From an archaeon RBG_16_50_20 (GTDB lineage: Archaea > Thermoproteota > Bathyarchaeia > 40CM-2-53-6), in the NCBI GenBank assembly GCA_001768965.1, contig MEMY01000022.1, positions 4,974-17,070 on the forward strand: a DNA stretch of 12,097 nucleotides. Reading direction: 5' to 3'. A program made the position numbers and the translations under genes. Positions within the stretch are counted from its first letter, which is position 1. Each line of letters begins with the position of its first letter. Positions 1-6,464 of this stretch are shown piece after piece. Under the pieces are notes generated by a model. The model was not told where the DNA came from, made no database searches, and was given only the letters and a program-made list of their open reading frames with translations.

Positions 1-2
1 GT

Positions 3-671
3 GAAAGTGTCCGGAGGGCGACTCTATTTTCTCCGGACCACGGTGTCTGGGGACGATCCACGCACTCAGGATCCTATACTGGCGCTTGGACGATAATGGT
101 TGACATGGTGAACTGGTATCTTCCACATGACTCCTATCCTCCAGTCCCAGCGCTTCTGCAGGGGGAGTCCCCGTACTTCTATCCTTACAATCACCTCGGT
201 CCATATCGGCAAGGTACTTACACGAAGATACCAAACGCCGCACAGGGCAGCGAAACTTCGGTTGAGTTTGAGCTTGACCTCAGAGGCTACCTTCAAGGCC
301 TAGTTCTGGGACTCGACTGGAACGACGCAATGAGGACAATAAGCTGGGCGTCGGTCCAGATCAAGAGCGGACCTACAACGTACAACTGGTACACATGGGA
401 CGGATGGTTCGACGGCTACCTTGACTCAGGCACCTATCAGATGCTCGTCTACGAGTGGACAGGTCAAGGTGAAGGGCATCGGACTCATGAACTCGAACAA
501 ACAGTTAGTGCTGGGCAGATGAATAGGGCAGCGACAGTGACACTTGACGAAAGTGGCATACCTATTCCGGAATTGTCAGGGACAATCCTAATCGTTTTTG
601 CCACATTCGCTTTGGCGTTTGGAACTATACGCACTAGACCAGAACGCACAGGGAAGAAGACCGGACGCTGA
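3..671 (+). CDS. C-terminal part of a membrane-anchored surface protein (5' end outside the window)
   Basis: The reading frame is open from the first bases of the window, with no stop upstream of the internal ATG at 96, so this is the C-terminal part (about 222 codons) of a longer protein. The visible part is rich in Tyr, Trp, Gly and Thr and reads like an extracellular beta-rich domain. The stretch around DGYLDSGTYQMLVYEW resembles the end of a carboxypeptidase-regulatory-like or Cna-B-like beta sandwich. It ends with a Pro-rich hinge (IPIPEL), one hydrophobic helix (about SGTILIVFATFALAFG) and a basic tail (RTRPERTGKKTGR). This is the usual layout of archaeal cell-surface proteins held by a C-terminal anchor, similar to PEF-CTERM sorting signals. 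The protein is therefore probably exported, with its bulk outside the cell. The substrate or partner is unknown. It converges on the exporter operon with only 12 bases between the stops. Confidence 0.7.
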   Translation, partial: ESVRRATLFSPDHGVWGRSTHSGSYTGAWTIMVDMVNWYLPHDSYPPVPALLQGESPYFYPYNHLGPYRQGTYTKIPNAAQGSETSVEFELDLRGYLQGLVLGLDWNDAMRTISWASVQIKSGPTTYNWYTWDGWFDGYLDSGTYQMLVYEWTGQGEGHRTHELEQTVSAGQMNRAATVTLDESGIPIPELSGTILIVFATFALAFGTIRTRPERTGKKTGR

Positions 672-683
672 GAGAGTTAACCC

Positions 684-1799
684 CTACATTGTTCGCTTGG
701 AGAGCATTGTGGCTATCGGCAACATGATGAGGCTGCTTATCATCAGAACCAGCAAATCGCCGGCTATTGCGTCAAGTCCCAATCCCAGGTAGATAACACG
801 TCGAAGGGCCTCGTTTCCATAAGTCCAGGGCAACGCTCTAGCAATTGCCCGGCCACCAGAGGTCAATAGTTCGGGTGACTGGAAAATGCCTGTAAGTTGG
901 AAGAGAGGAAAGGTCAAGGCGATTTCAAGAACAGTCAGAGTTGAAGACCCTCGAATTCTGGAGGACATGACCAAACCCAAAGACAATGTGAAGACGGCGA
1001 TCAAGGAAGTTGTGAGATAGATCAGCAGGATATTGCCCCGTACTGCCAAACCCATGAGCACGAAAATTATGAGCATTAGCGTTGTTCTTAGCGCGGTTAG
1101 GAGGACTGTGGCAGCCATCTTCCCTGAGTAAATGGAGATTATGCTGACGGGACTGAGGAGCAAGCGTGGAAACGTACCTCGCTCGCGCTCTCTTGTTATG
1201 GCGTTCACTATGTCATCGAAAGCTCCGAGAATCGCGATCATCCCCAAGAATCCTGGGAGAATGGGATCGCCCGTCGGCGGGCGTCCTGAGATGGGGCGCA
1301 CGATCACCTCGACAGCAACCTGCTTGACTCCAAATTGGCCGCCCGCCGTTGAGGCCAAATCCGCCGCTTCTCGATTTACTGCAGCCTGGATCAAAGTCGG
1401 CGCTGTTATTTTTGAATTGTCGGTCTGTAGAACGATGAAAGCACGGCCGGTAGTAAGAAGAGATTCGCCGAACCCTTGCGGAATAATAACAGCTCCCATG
1501 GCATCACCCGTCTCCACACGATGCAGAGCTTGTTCTTCCGTCGGTAAGAGTTCAGTCACGCGAATGATTGAAGACGTAGTCATTTTGTCCACGAGAACCT
1601 CGGACGCAGGTGAGGTGTCGAGGTCAGCTACCACTACGGGGATGTTGTAGCTCGGCGCACTGAAAGCAGCCGTAATAATGATGAATATCCCGATCAGCAA
1701 TATGGGAAACATGAAGGTAAGGATTAGCGATACAGGATCTCGACCGAGTTGACGTATTTCCTTGAATGCGATGGCGGCGGAATCCCGAACAGGACGCAT
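684..1799 (-). CDS. ABC-2 type transporter permease (second permease of the operon)
   Basis: This is an integral membrane subunit of an ABC exporter, 371 residues from ATG. TM1 lies at about 24-46. It is followed by a large extracytoplasmic domain (about 50-178) and then a block of membrane helices to the C-terminus. This is the ABC2_membrane_3/YhgE-like layout. Cytoplasmic coupling motif RERERGTFPRLLLSP (203-217) and LPWTYGNEALRR (323-334) match the ABC-2 permease family and the neighbouring permease. The ATG shares one base with the upstream gene's stop (TGATG), so translation is coupled. An in-frame TTG one codon earlier (1802) has a slightly better distance to the GGAGAGG upstream, so the start may differ by one residue. 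It probably forms a heterodimeric pore with the 1799-2947 product. The exported substrate cannot be told from the sequence. Confidence 0.88.
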   Translation of the reverse strand: MRPVRDSAAIAFKEIRQLGRDPVSLILTFMFPILLIGIFIIITAAFSAPSYNIPVVVADLDTSPASEVLVDKMTTSSIIRVTELLPTEEQALHRVETGDAMGAVIIPQGFGESLLTTGRAFIVLQTDNSKITAPTLIQAAVNREAADLASTAGGQFGVKQVAVEVIVRPISGRPPTGDPILPGFLGMIAILGAFDDIVNAITRERERGTFPRLLLSPVSIISIYSGKMAATVLLTALRTTLMLIIFVLMGLAVRGNILLIYLTTSLIAVFTLSLGLVMSSRIRGSSTLTVLEIALTFPLFQLTGIFQSPELLTSGGRAIARALPWTYGNEALRRVIYLGLGLDAIAGDLLVLMISSLIMLPIATMLSKRTM

Positions 1800-2947
1800 C
1801 AAAAAGCGAGCCTCTCCCGGGACAGAGCAAAGATTGCGTATGAAACCACATAGAATATCACTGTGGCTGCAAGTATGATTTGCAAATCGCTTGCAAGAGT
1901 CAGCAATGGGCGACCAATCAGCACTGTGCGCCTAAGGATTTCGAAGCCATAAGCCCAGGGGAGGATGTTCGAAATTGCTTTGGAGAGACCCCTCAGTAGC
2001 TCCTTGTCAATTACCAGACCGCTGAAGGCAAAGAGGAAAAGAACCAGAAAGAACTCCACAATGACTACGGCTCTCGCTCCAACTCGCAGCGCGGAAACCA
2101 CAAATCCAAATCCCATTGTTAAGAGAGCGACGATTAGCGAAACGATCACCAGGGTGGCCAGATCAGTACTCGGTCGGGCTCCGAACATATAGACAGACAA
2201 ACCTAGCACAATGAACGTGCGGATGGTCGCAAGAACGGAATCGAACAGAGTTTTCCCCAGCATGATTGGTACAAGTCCTGTTGGACTGACCAGAAGTCGT
2301 GCAAGGGTCCCATCTTCGCGTTCGCGAGCCATTCCTCCAGCAATTTCATAGAAGGTTGCGAAGATCTGCACGACACCCAGCACTACGACAAGGCCAATGT
2401 TGAAGCTTGAGAACAACGCGCCTTTCTGAACGATCTCGATCTGGCTTAGGCCTCTCCTCTCTGGTTGCACCTCAACTCTTGGATTGAAATCCTGAACCAC
2501 CGTGCGAAGGGTCGCAGAAATTTGGTCCCCGACGCCTGGTTCTCCATCGTCCGCGTAGAGTATGATCTTGCTGGTCTGGTTATTCGCCAAGTGATTGTGA
2601 AACCCTTCGGGGACGACTATGGCTGCATAGATTTTCCCAGTCCCAAGAACGGCCAGAGCGCTGTCCTCTCTATAACCGAGTAAAAGATTATTGAAATCGC
2701 CTGAGCTTCTGAGAGTCTGCAGCAAGCGACTCGAATCGGTCGACAGATCGTTGTCTATGAATGCTATAGGGATGTTAGCGGTAGGTGAGAAACGAGTAGT
2801 CGCGCCCCCGCCCGCTGCACCGAGACTCACCGTGAAGAAGAGGGGTAGAATCACGAGCGAAATGAGAATCGCTGTTCGATTCCGCCAGAATTGGCGAGAC
2901 TCGTTGCCTGCAACCGCAAATATATCTCGAAGGAGCTTAAGCGCCAA
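1799..2947 (-). CDS. ABC-2 type transporter permease (first permease of the operon)
   Basis: A 382-residue integral membrane subunit of an ABC exporter. TM1 is at about 26-46, a long extracytoplasmic domain at about 48-175, and five further helices follow. The coupling motif REREDGTLARLLVSP (208-222) and LPWAYGFEILRR (329-340) are the same landmarks as in the downstream permease, so the two are paralogous half-channels. The start is TTG. A TAG lies in frame just upstream, no other start is available nearby, and GGAG sits 9 bases before the TTG. The ATG seen a few bases upstream (2955) is out of frame. The gene lies 46 bases after the ATPase gene and overlaps the next permease by one base, which supports one transcript. 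Confidence 0.88.
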   Translation of the reverse strand: MALKLLRDIFAVAGNESRQFWRNRTAILISLVILPLFFTVSLGAAGGGATTRFSPTANIPIAFIDNDLSTDSSRLLQTLRSSGDFNNLLLGYREDSALAVLGTGKIYAAIVVPEGFHNHLANNQTSKIILYADDGEPGVGDQISATLRTVVQDFNPRVEVQPERRGLSQIEIVQKGALFSSFNIGLVVVLGVVQIFATFYEIAGGMAREREDGTLARLLVSPTGLVPIMLGKTLFDSVLATIRTFIVLGLSVYMFGARPSTDLATLVIVSLIVALLTMGFGFVVSALRVGARAVVIVEFFLVLFLFAFSGLVIDKELLRGLSKAISNILPWAYGFEILRRTVLIGRPLLTLASDLQIILAATVIFYVVSYAIFALSRERLAF

Positions 2948-2993
2948 ATTCGCATGCTCCTAAATGAACACGCCAGCGGCTACTCCTATCGGA

Positions 2994-3968
2994 TCACTTT
3001 CTTCGTGCAGATGATTCCAGAAAACGATCTATTTCCTCTTCGCCGCCTGTCAGGGAAATGAATGCTTCCTCCAAGGTGGGTTCCTTGGTGTTCACCGCTC
3101 TGATCCGAGCACCTGCTCCCATGAGTGCCTTCGTGACTTCCTCAGCTAGGTCTTCATGATGCTCGCAAGTAACACGAAGCAGTGGATCGTTATAGGATAT
3201 TTTGCAGACTTTCCCGAGTTTGCGAATTTTCTCCACTTGAGTCGCAGATAGACCCGGGGTCTCCACTTCTACCGTACTGAGTTCGCTCACACTGTGCTTC
3301 AACTCATTCGGCGAACCAACTTTGACAAGCCTACCGGCAAAAACGACACCGACCCGATCACAGATCTTCTCTGGCTCTCCCATGTAATGAGTGGTCCAAA
3401 TTACGGTCTCGCCCTCGTCGCAGAGTTTTCTGGTGAAGTCCTGTAGCGCGATCGCAGACTGAGGGTCGAGTCCTGAGGTTACCTCATCCAGGAAGAGCAC
3501 TTTTGGTTCATGAAGTAGGGCAGCGCAGATCATTGCCTTCTTTTGCCACCCCGACGATAGCGCACTCACAAGTCGCTTGGACTTCTCTCTGAAGCCAAAC
3601 ATTTCCATTAGTTCGCGGATCCTCGCTTCTGCCTTGGTGCGTGGGAGATCGTATAGCGTACTGAATAGTCTCAGGTTCTCCTCGATTGTCAGGTCCTTGT
3701 AGAGCGACACGCCTTCAGAAACAACTCCTATATTCCGTCTGACTTCCGCAGCTTGCTCACGTATATCGTAACCTGCTACATTTGCGGTTCCTCGAGTAGG
3801 GTCGATTAATGTGCAGAGCATGCGCACTGTCGTTGTCTTGCCTGCTCCGTTGGGGCCAAGAAGCCCGAAGAGTTCACCGCCTTTGACATCAAGATTTAGA
3901 GTGTCAACCGCTGTGAAATGTCCGAAAACTTTGGTTAGACCTTTTGTTGTGATCGTGTTTTCCGCCAA
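2994..3968 (-). CDS. ABC-2 exporter ATP-binding protein (NatA/DrrA type)
   Basis: This is the cytoplasmic ATPase that powers the two permeases downstream, 324 residues long. Visible motifs are Walker A GPNGAGKTT (38-46), Walker B VLFLDE (157-162) followed by the D-loop SGLD, and the switch histidine H194 in TTHY. The signature motif reads LSSGWQ (137-142) instead of the usual LSGGQ. The Q-loop region reads VVSEGVSLY with no glutamine, as in many NatA-like proteins. The C-terminal region (about 215-310), ending near EPTLEEAFISL, resembles the DUF4162 domain found on drug, bacitracin and sodium exporter ATPases. The start is TTG with TAGGGA 7 bases upstream. It is the first gene of the operon and is divergent from the winged-helix regulator, which is a natural candidate for its control. 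The substrate is unknown; a hydrophobic compound or an ion would fit the family. Confidence 0.93.
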   Translation of the reverse strand: MAENTITTKGLTKVFGHFTAVDTLNLDVKGGELFGLLGPNGAGKTTTVRMLCTLIDPTRGTANVAGYDIREQAAEVRRNIGVVSEGVSLYKDLTIEENLRLFSTLYDLPRTKAEARIRELMEMFGFREKSKRLVSALSSGWQKKAMICAALLHEPKVLFLDEVTSGLDPQSAIALQDFTRKLCDEGETVIWTTHYMGEPEKICDRVGVVFAGRLVKVGSPNELKHSVSELSTVEVETPGLSATQVEKIRKLGKVCKISYNDPLLRVTCEHHEDLAEEVTKALMGAGARIRAVNTKEPTLEEAFISLTGGEEEIDRFLESSARRK

Positions 3969-4096
3969 AGGTTTTCCCTAGATTCCTGAATTGGAATGGG
4001 GACTTTCTCCGTGCGCCTAAAGAGGTTTGTGCGCTTCACCAGGAATGTCAAGAGTCAAGCGCTTAAAGTAGTCCAGGTGACCATGGAACTCTGTGC
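3969..4096. promoter_or_regulatory. Divergent promoter region between exporter operon and winged-helix regulator
   Basis: This 128-base gap separates two genes read outward. For the rightward gene, CTTAAAGTA (4062-4070) is a plausible TATA box. It would place transcription about 25 bases on, almost at the start codon, giving a nearly leaderless mRNA. For the leftward operon, CTTTAGG on the minus strand (4024-4018) is a weaker candidate. A direct repeat GTCAAG (4047-4052 and 4054-4059) runs into the 8-bp palindrome AAGCGCTT (4057-4064), which abuts the rightward TATA box. This could be an operator, but the sites are short and unproven. Confidence 0.4.
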
Positions 4097-4435
4097 TTGG
4101 TGCGCCACTTGCTACTTACGCCCGAGGCCGTGAAACGTCTTCTGAACTATCTCATTCTGGGCACGAGAGGTGGCTACGCGCGAGCTCGGATCATTGAAAC
4201 CATCAGGAGTCAGCAACTGAACGCACATCAACTTTCGGAAAGGCTCGGGTACGATTATAGCACAATTCGTCATCATCTTGAGGTACTGATTGAAAACAAT
4301 CTGATAACCGCCAGTGGCAACCGATATGGCCAGATCTATTCTATAAGCCCAGAACTGGAAAGCAACTATGAAACCTTTGTTTTGATCTATGGGACATCCT
4401 TTGCTGCCGAGAAGAAGACATCTCATCCGTTCTAG
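4097..4435 (+). CDS. ArsR-like winged-helix transcriptional regulator
   Basis: A small (112-residue) DNA-binding protein. Residues about 28-70 form the helix-turn-helix: ARIIETIRSQQ, then NAHQLSERLGYDYSTIRHHLEVLIENNLI. The recognition helix is around YSTIRHHLEVL. It is followed by a short wing, ITASGNRYGQIYSIS (70-84). This is typical of the ArsR/winged-helix regulators that archaea place beside small membrane proteins and transporters. There is no obvious metal-binding Cys cluster or ligand domain. The start is uncertain: TTG 4097, GTG 4100 and CTG 4091 are all in frame, and the in-frame TAA is at 4064. A GGTGA at 4076-4080 suits the CTG best by spacing. The gene is divergent from the ABC exporter operon and upstream of the small membrane protein, so it may control either or both. 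Confidence 0.8.
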   Translation: MVRHLLLTPEAVKRLLNYLILGTRGGYARARIIETIRSQQLNAHQLSERLGYDYSTIRHHLEVLIENNLITASGNRYGQIYSISPELESNYETFVLIYGTSFAAEKKTSHPF

Positions 4436-4496
4436 TTACGCTGCAATTCTACTGGTCCAGTCAATTTCATTGTATGCGATTCTGGAAAGAAGTTAA
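4389..4496 (+). CDS. Possible 35-residue single-pass membrane peptide (overlapping ORF, speculative)
   Basis: An ATG-initiated frame overlaps the end of the winged-helix gene by 47 bases and the start of the next membrane gene by 23. It encodes a short basic N-terminus (PRRRH) followed by a hydrophobic stretch (YAAILLVQSISLYAIL), as in a tiny positive-inside membrane peptide. It bridges the gap between the two genes. No clear SD precedes it, and an ORF this short is easily found by chance. It could instead be a remnant of an alternative N-terminus of the downstream gene after a frameshift. Low confidence. Confidence 0.18.
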   Translation: MGHPLLPRRRHLIRSSYAAILLVQSISLYAILERS

Positions 4497-4824
4497 ATCG
4501 GCCGGTATCGAGCCTATCATCGTAGTTGGCCCTGAGTTGATCGGACCATTCTGGCTGGCAAACATTGGCCTAGTTCTATTGAGCGCAGTTCTAATGGCGA
4601 TACTTCTGATCACGTACTTTCGAAACTTCAGCCGCCTGCGCTCCAAGTTCGTCATAGGACTGATGGTATTCGCATTCCTTCTCTTCGCCGATAATCTAGT
4701 TGCAGCCTACATGTACTTTGACCTCGCCAAAGCCTATGGCCCACCAGTGGCGGCACCATTGCTGGTTATCAACGTGATCGGGGTGCTTGGTTTCGCAACC
4801 CTTCTGTGGACGACCATGCGCTGA
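4474..4824 (+). CDS. Small three-helix membrane protein (DUF7521-like)
   Basis: A 116-residue hydrophobic protein with three predicted helices at about 25-48, 59-82 and 91-113. A basic loop RNFSRLRSK (50-58) lies between the first two. The pattern of helix, basic loop, helix, short loop and helix resembles the small archaeal membrane proteins encoded next to ArsR-like winged-helix regulators (DUF7521-type). That assignment is by shape, not by search. No catalytic or ligand motif is visible. ATG 4474 is used here, but no good SD precedes it and the frame stays open back to 4372. It lies 38 bases after the regulator gene and is probably co-transcribed with it. A membrane sensor or partner for the regulator is a reasonable inference. 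It converges on the adenosyltransferase gene with 4 bases between the stops. Confidence 0.65.
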   Translation: MRFWKEVKSAGIEPIIVVGPELIGPFWLANIGLVLLSAVLMAILLITYFRNFSRLRSKFVIGLMVFAFLLFADNLVAAYMYFDLAKAYGPPVAAPLLVINVIGVLGFATLLWTTMR

Positions 4825-4828
4825 ATCT

Positions 4829-5377
4829 CTACTTTGACGGATGCCACTCTGTTTCGCTTTGTCCCTCTCTGTGGTTCATCACCCGTGCTATAACGAATAG
4901 AAGGTCTGACAGCCTGTTCATGTATGGGATGAGATTCTCGTTGATCTTATCGGTCCGAGCCAACGCCACGATGTTTCTTTCAGCCCGTCTTGCAACAGAC
5001 CTCGCGAAGTGAAGCAGAGCTCCAGCTTGTCCGCCGCTTGGCAATATGAAAACTTTCAGCGGAGGGAGCTCTTCCTGGAACTTGTCTATCGTCTTTTCCA
5101 TCGAGGCGACCATGTCTTTTGTGATTCTCGGCACGGTTCGGCTACCTTCCGAAGGCGAAGCGAGATCTGCACCGACTGTGAACAGATCCCTCTGTAGTTC
5201 CTCTAATAGCGAGTTTATTTCCCGATTTTGCGACACTGCTCGCACTAGACCAAGGACGGAGTTCAATTCGTCAACGTTCCCATATGCTACGACGCGTGAG
5301 GAATCTTTTGAAATGCGGGCGCCACCGACAAGGCCTGTTTTGCCCTCGTCTCCTGTTCTCGTGTATATTCTCGCCAA
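4829..5377 (-). CDS. Cob(I)yrinic acid a,c-diamide / cob(I)alamin adenosyltransferase, PduO type
   Basis: This enzyme transfers the 5'-deoxyadenosyl group of ATP to cob(I)alamin to make the coenzyme form of B12. It is cytosolic, and trimeric in its family. The 182 residues match the PduO/MMAB fold throughout. The N-terminal ATP-binding signature is TRTGDEGKTGL (6-16), followed by VDELNS (35-40), FILPSGG (110-116), ARSVARRAER (125-134, the ATP-contacting Arg/Glu helix) and YMNRLSDLLF (152-161). No key motif is missing and the length is normal. The start is TTG. A TGA lies in frame just upstream, and the N-terminal motif begins where the family's does. It is a single-gene unit divergent from the TIM-barrel gene. 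No other B12 gene is in the window, so it may serve salvage or a B12-dependent enzyme elsewhere. Confidence 0.93.
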   Translation of the reverse strand: MARIYTRTGDEGKTGLVGGARISKDSSRVVAYGNVDELNSVLGLVRAVSQNREINSLLEELQRDLFTVGADLASPSEGSRTVPRITKDMVASMEKTIDKFQEELPPLKVFILPSGGQAGALLHFARSVARRAERNIVALARTDKINENLIPYMNRLSDLLFVIARVMNHREGQSETEWHPSK

Positions 5378-5452
5378 GTCCTTTCACTCAGGGCTAAATG
5401 TGTGATAGGGAAATTTAGAGTCGTTGGTCTCCACTAGGCAAGGGATGAATCT
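5378..5452. promoter_or_regulatory. Divergent promoter region (adenosyltransferase / TIM-barrel protein)
   Basis: This 75-base gap lies between two genes read outward. AAATTTA (5411-5417) is the only strong A/T box. Because it is nearly symmetrical it could serve as a TATA box in either direction, placing both starts about 25 bases away with leaders of only about 10-16 bases. AAGGGA (5440-5445) is the probable SD for the rightward gene, 7 bases before its TTG. Confidence 0.4.
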
Positions 5453-6325
5453 TTGAAGATTGGAGTCTTATTGGACGAACCGAGGATCCCGTTGGGGTTC
5501 GATTATGTCTTCTACGAAGTGAAACCATCAAGTGGCCGAATTCTCCGACCGCTTCCTAAAGCATGGAATGTGGTTAACTGTTTTGCAGATAACACAATTT
5601 CACAAACCAAACCTGATCTCATTGCCACATGCAAAGGGGACAGAGCCGTTCGCGGGACCCCTCGTCGTTTTCTATGGGATTGGATCTGTCCCAGCAGAGC
5701 GGAATACCGGGAATATTGCCTGAAGATAATCCAAGAAGTTGCTCAACATGATGTTGCAGGTATTCGCTTAGATAGCGTATGCTTCCCGCGTGAGGGCTAC
5801 TGCGATTGCAAAGTGTGCACTGAGGTCCAAAAGACATCTGGTAAGGATCTGATTGAGTGGCGCGCCGATCAGATTGGATCATTCATTCGAGAAGTGCGGG
5901 ACTCAGTGTCCTGTGAGCTGGGCCTCACAATAGAACCCGATCCATGTTACGGGAAAGAACGGTTTGGACTTGACTTAGAGCAGATAGTCAATTACGTGGA
6001 CTTCGTTTCGACCCCATTGTACATGGATTATTCGATCGTCTACTGGCTTGACATTCTTGCAAACTGCTTCAGACGTAAGTTCTCAAAACCCTACTTCATC
6101 GAGCTGTACGCTGGTTATCCAAGAGCGCCAACGAAGCATCTGGTTTCAGCTCTTGCTGTGGCTTCCAATTACGCTGATTGCGTAGTGCTGTCAACTTATG
6201 AAGCGAGTCTAACCGAAACCCTGAAGCGTGAGCTCGCGCGCGACGAGGAGGTTTGGAAATTCTTAGAAGAGCGCAATTGCTCGGAAGTGCTTAGGATCTT
6301 GCGAGACTGGAAGAAACGGCCGTAA
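5453..6325 (+). CDS. Cysteine-rich TIM-barrel protein, glycoside-hydrolase-like (function unknown)
   Basis: A 290-residue protein without signal peptide or membrane helix, so probably cytosolic. The central part looks like the putative glycoside-hydrolase-like (GHL) TIM-barrel group. ICPSRAEYREYCLKII (78-93) precedes a strand ending DVAGIRLDSVCFP (100-112) with a candidate catalytic Asp107. A CxCxxC motif (CDCKVC, 117-122) is next, the usual position of a Cys cluster in such proteins. Further strands carry LTIEPDP (Glu161), FVSTPLYM (184-191) and YFIELYAGYP (Glu217). There are 13 cysteines in all. The start is TTG with AAGGGA 7 bases upstream; the nearby ATG 5445 is out of frame and stops after three codons. 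The gene ends directly against the trp control region, and its TAA abuts the first TRP-box-like hexamer. The substrate is unknown; assignment is by motif layout only. Confidence 0.6.
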   Translation: MKIGVLLDEPRIPLGFDYVFYEVKPSSGRILRPLPKAWNVVNCFADNTISQTKPDLIATCKGDRAVRGTPRRFLWDWICPSRAEYREYCLKIIQEVAQHDVAGIRLDSVCFPREGYCDCKVCTEVQKTSGKDLIEWRADQIGSFIREVRDSVSCELGLTIEPDPCYGKERFGLDLEQIVNYVDFVSTPLYMDYSIVYWLDILANCFRRKFSKPYFIELYAGYPRAPTKHLVSALAVASNYADCVVLSTYEASLTETLKRELARDEEVWKFLEERNCSEVLRILRDWKKRP

Positions 6326-6341
6326 TGTACATTTCTGTACG
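6326..6341 (+). promoter_or_regulatory. Tandem TRP-box-like operators (TGTACA N4 TGTACG)
   Basis: TGTACA (6326-6331) is followed exactly 10 bp later by TGTACG (6336-6341), which matches at 5 of 6 bases. The pair therefore lies on one face of the helix, 7 bases before the trp TATA box. TGTACA is the TRP-box consensus bound by the tryptophan-sensing repressor TrpY of Methanothermobacter thermautotrophicus, found there in the trpY-trpE promoter region. Position and spacing suggest a TrpY-like regulator here, but no such gene is in the window. Confidence 0.55.
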
Positions 6342-6348
6342 CTGTAGC

Positions 6349-6356
6349 TTTAAATA
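6349..6356 (+). promoter_or_regulatory. TATA box of the trp operon
   Basis: TTTAAATA is the best archaeal TATA-box match in the window. It lies between the end of the TIM-barrel gene and trpE. At the normal archaeal distance, transcription would begin near 6378-6382. That gives a leader of about 85 bases before the probable trpE start, long enough to hold the short ORF at 6408. Confidence 0.65.
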
Positions 6357-6407
6357 GCGTAGTGAAGTCAGAGAGCCACCATCACCATCCGTCTGGAGAA
6401 GAGATCA

Positions 6408-6464
6408 ATGGGGGATAGCCTTTGGGCCGAGCACCCAACAAATCACAACCTACAAAGATCATAG
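6408..6464 (+). CDS. Putative trp leader peptide (18 residues, one Trp codon)
   Basis: A short ORF begins with ATG preceded by GGAG (6395-6398) at 9 bases, a good SD, about 28 bases after the predicted transcription start. It encodes MGDSLWAEHPTNHNLQRS, with a single Trp at residue 6. Its TAG (6462-6464) ends one base before the CTG where TrpE homology begins. The arrangement suits translational coupling: ribosomes finishing the leader would be positioned on the trpE start. One Trp codon is weak evidence for attenuation by Trp starvation. The alternative is that this is the true trpE start and a frameshift, real or an error, separates it from the body of the gene. Confidence 0.35.
   Translation: MGDSLWAEHPTNHNLQRS

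Noticed and set aside
672..683. Possible terminator between the converging surface-protein and permease genes
   Set aside because: Only 12 bases, with no T-run or hairpin visible on either strand.
1132..1650. 172-codon plus-strand ORF inside the second permease gene
   Set aside because: Antisense shadow of a clear membrane protein; low-complexity Ser/Arg/Thr composition and no motif.
4112..4426. 104-codon minus-strand ORF over the winged-helix gene
   Set aside because: The plus-strand frame has a clear helix-turn-helix; this one has nothing recognisable.
5046..5405. 119-codon plus-strand ORF over the adenosyltransferase gene
   Set aside because: Antisense to a gene with all family motifs; the translation looks random.
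5445..5456. ATG just upstream of the TIM-barrel gene
   Set aside because: Out of frame and stopped after three codons; it overlaps the SD of the TTG start.
6018..6023. A further TGTACA hexamer
   Set aside because: It is single and lies inside the TIM-barrel coding sequence (codons for Leu-Tyr-Met), far from any start; expected by chance.
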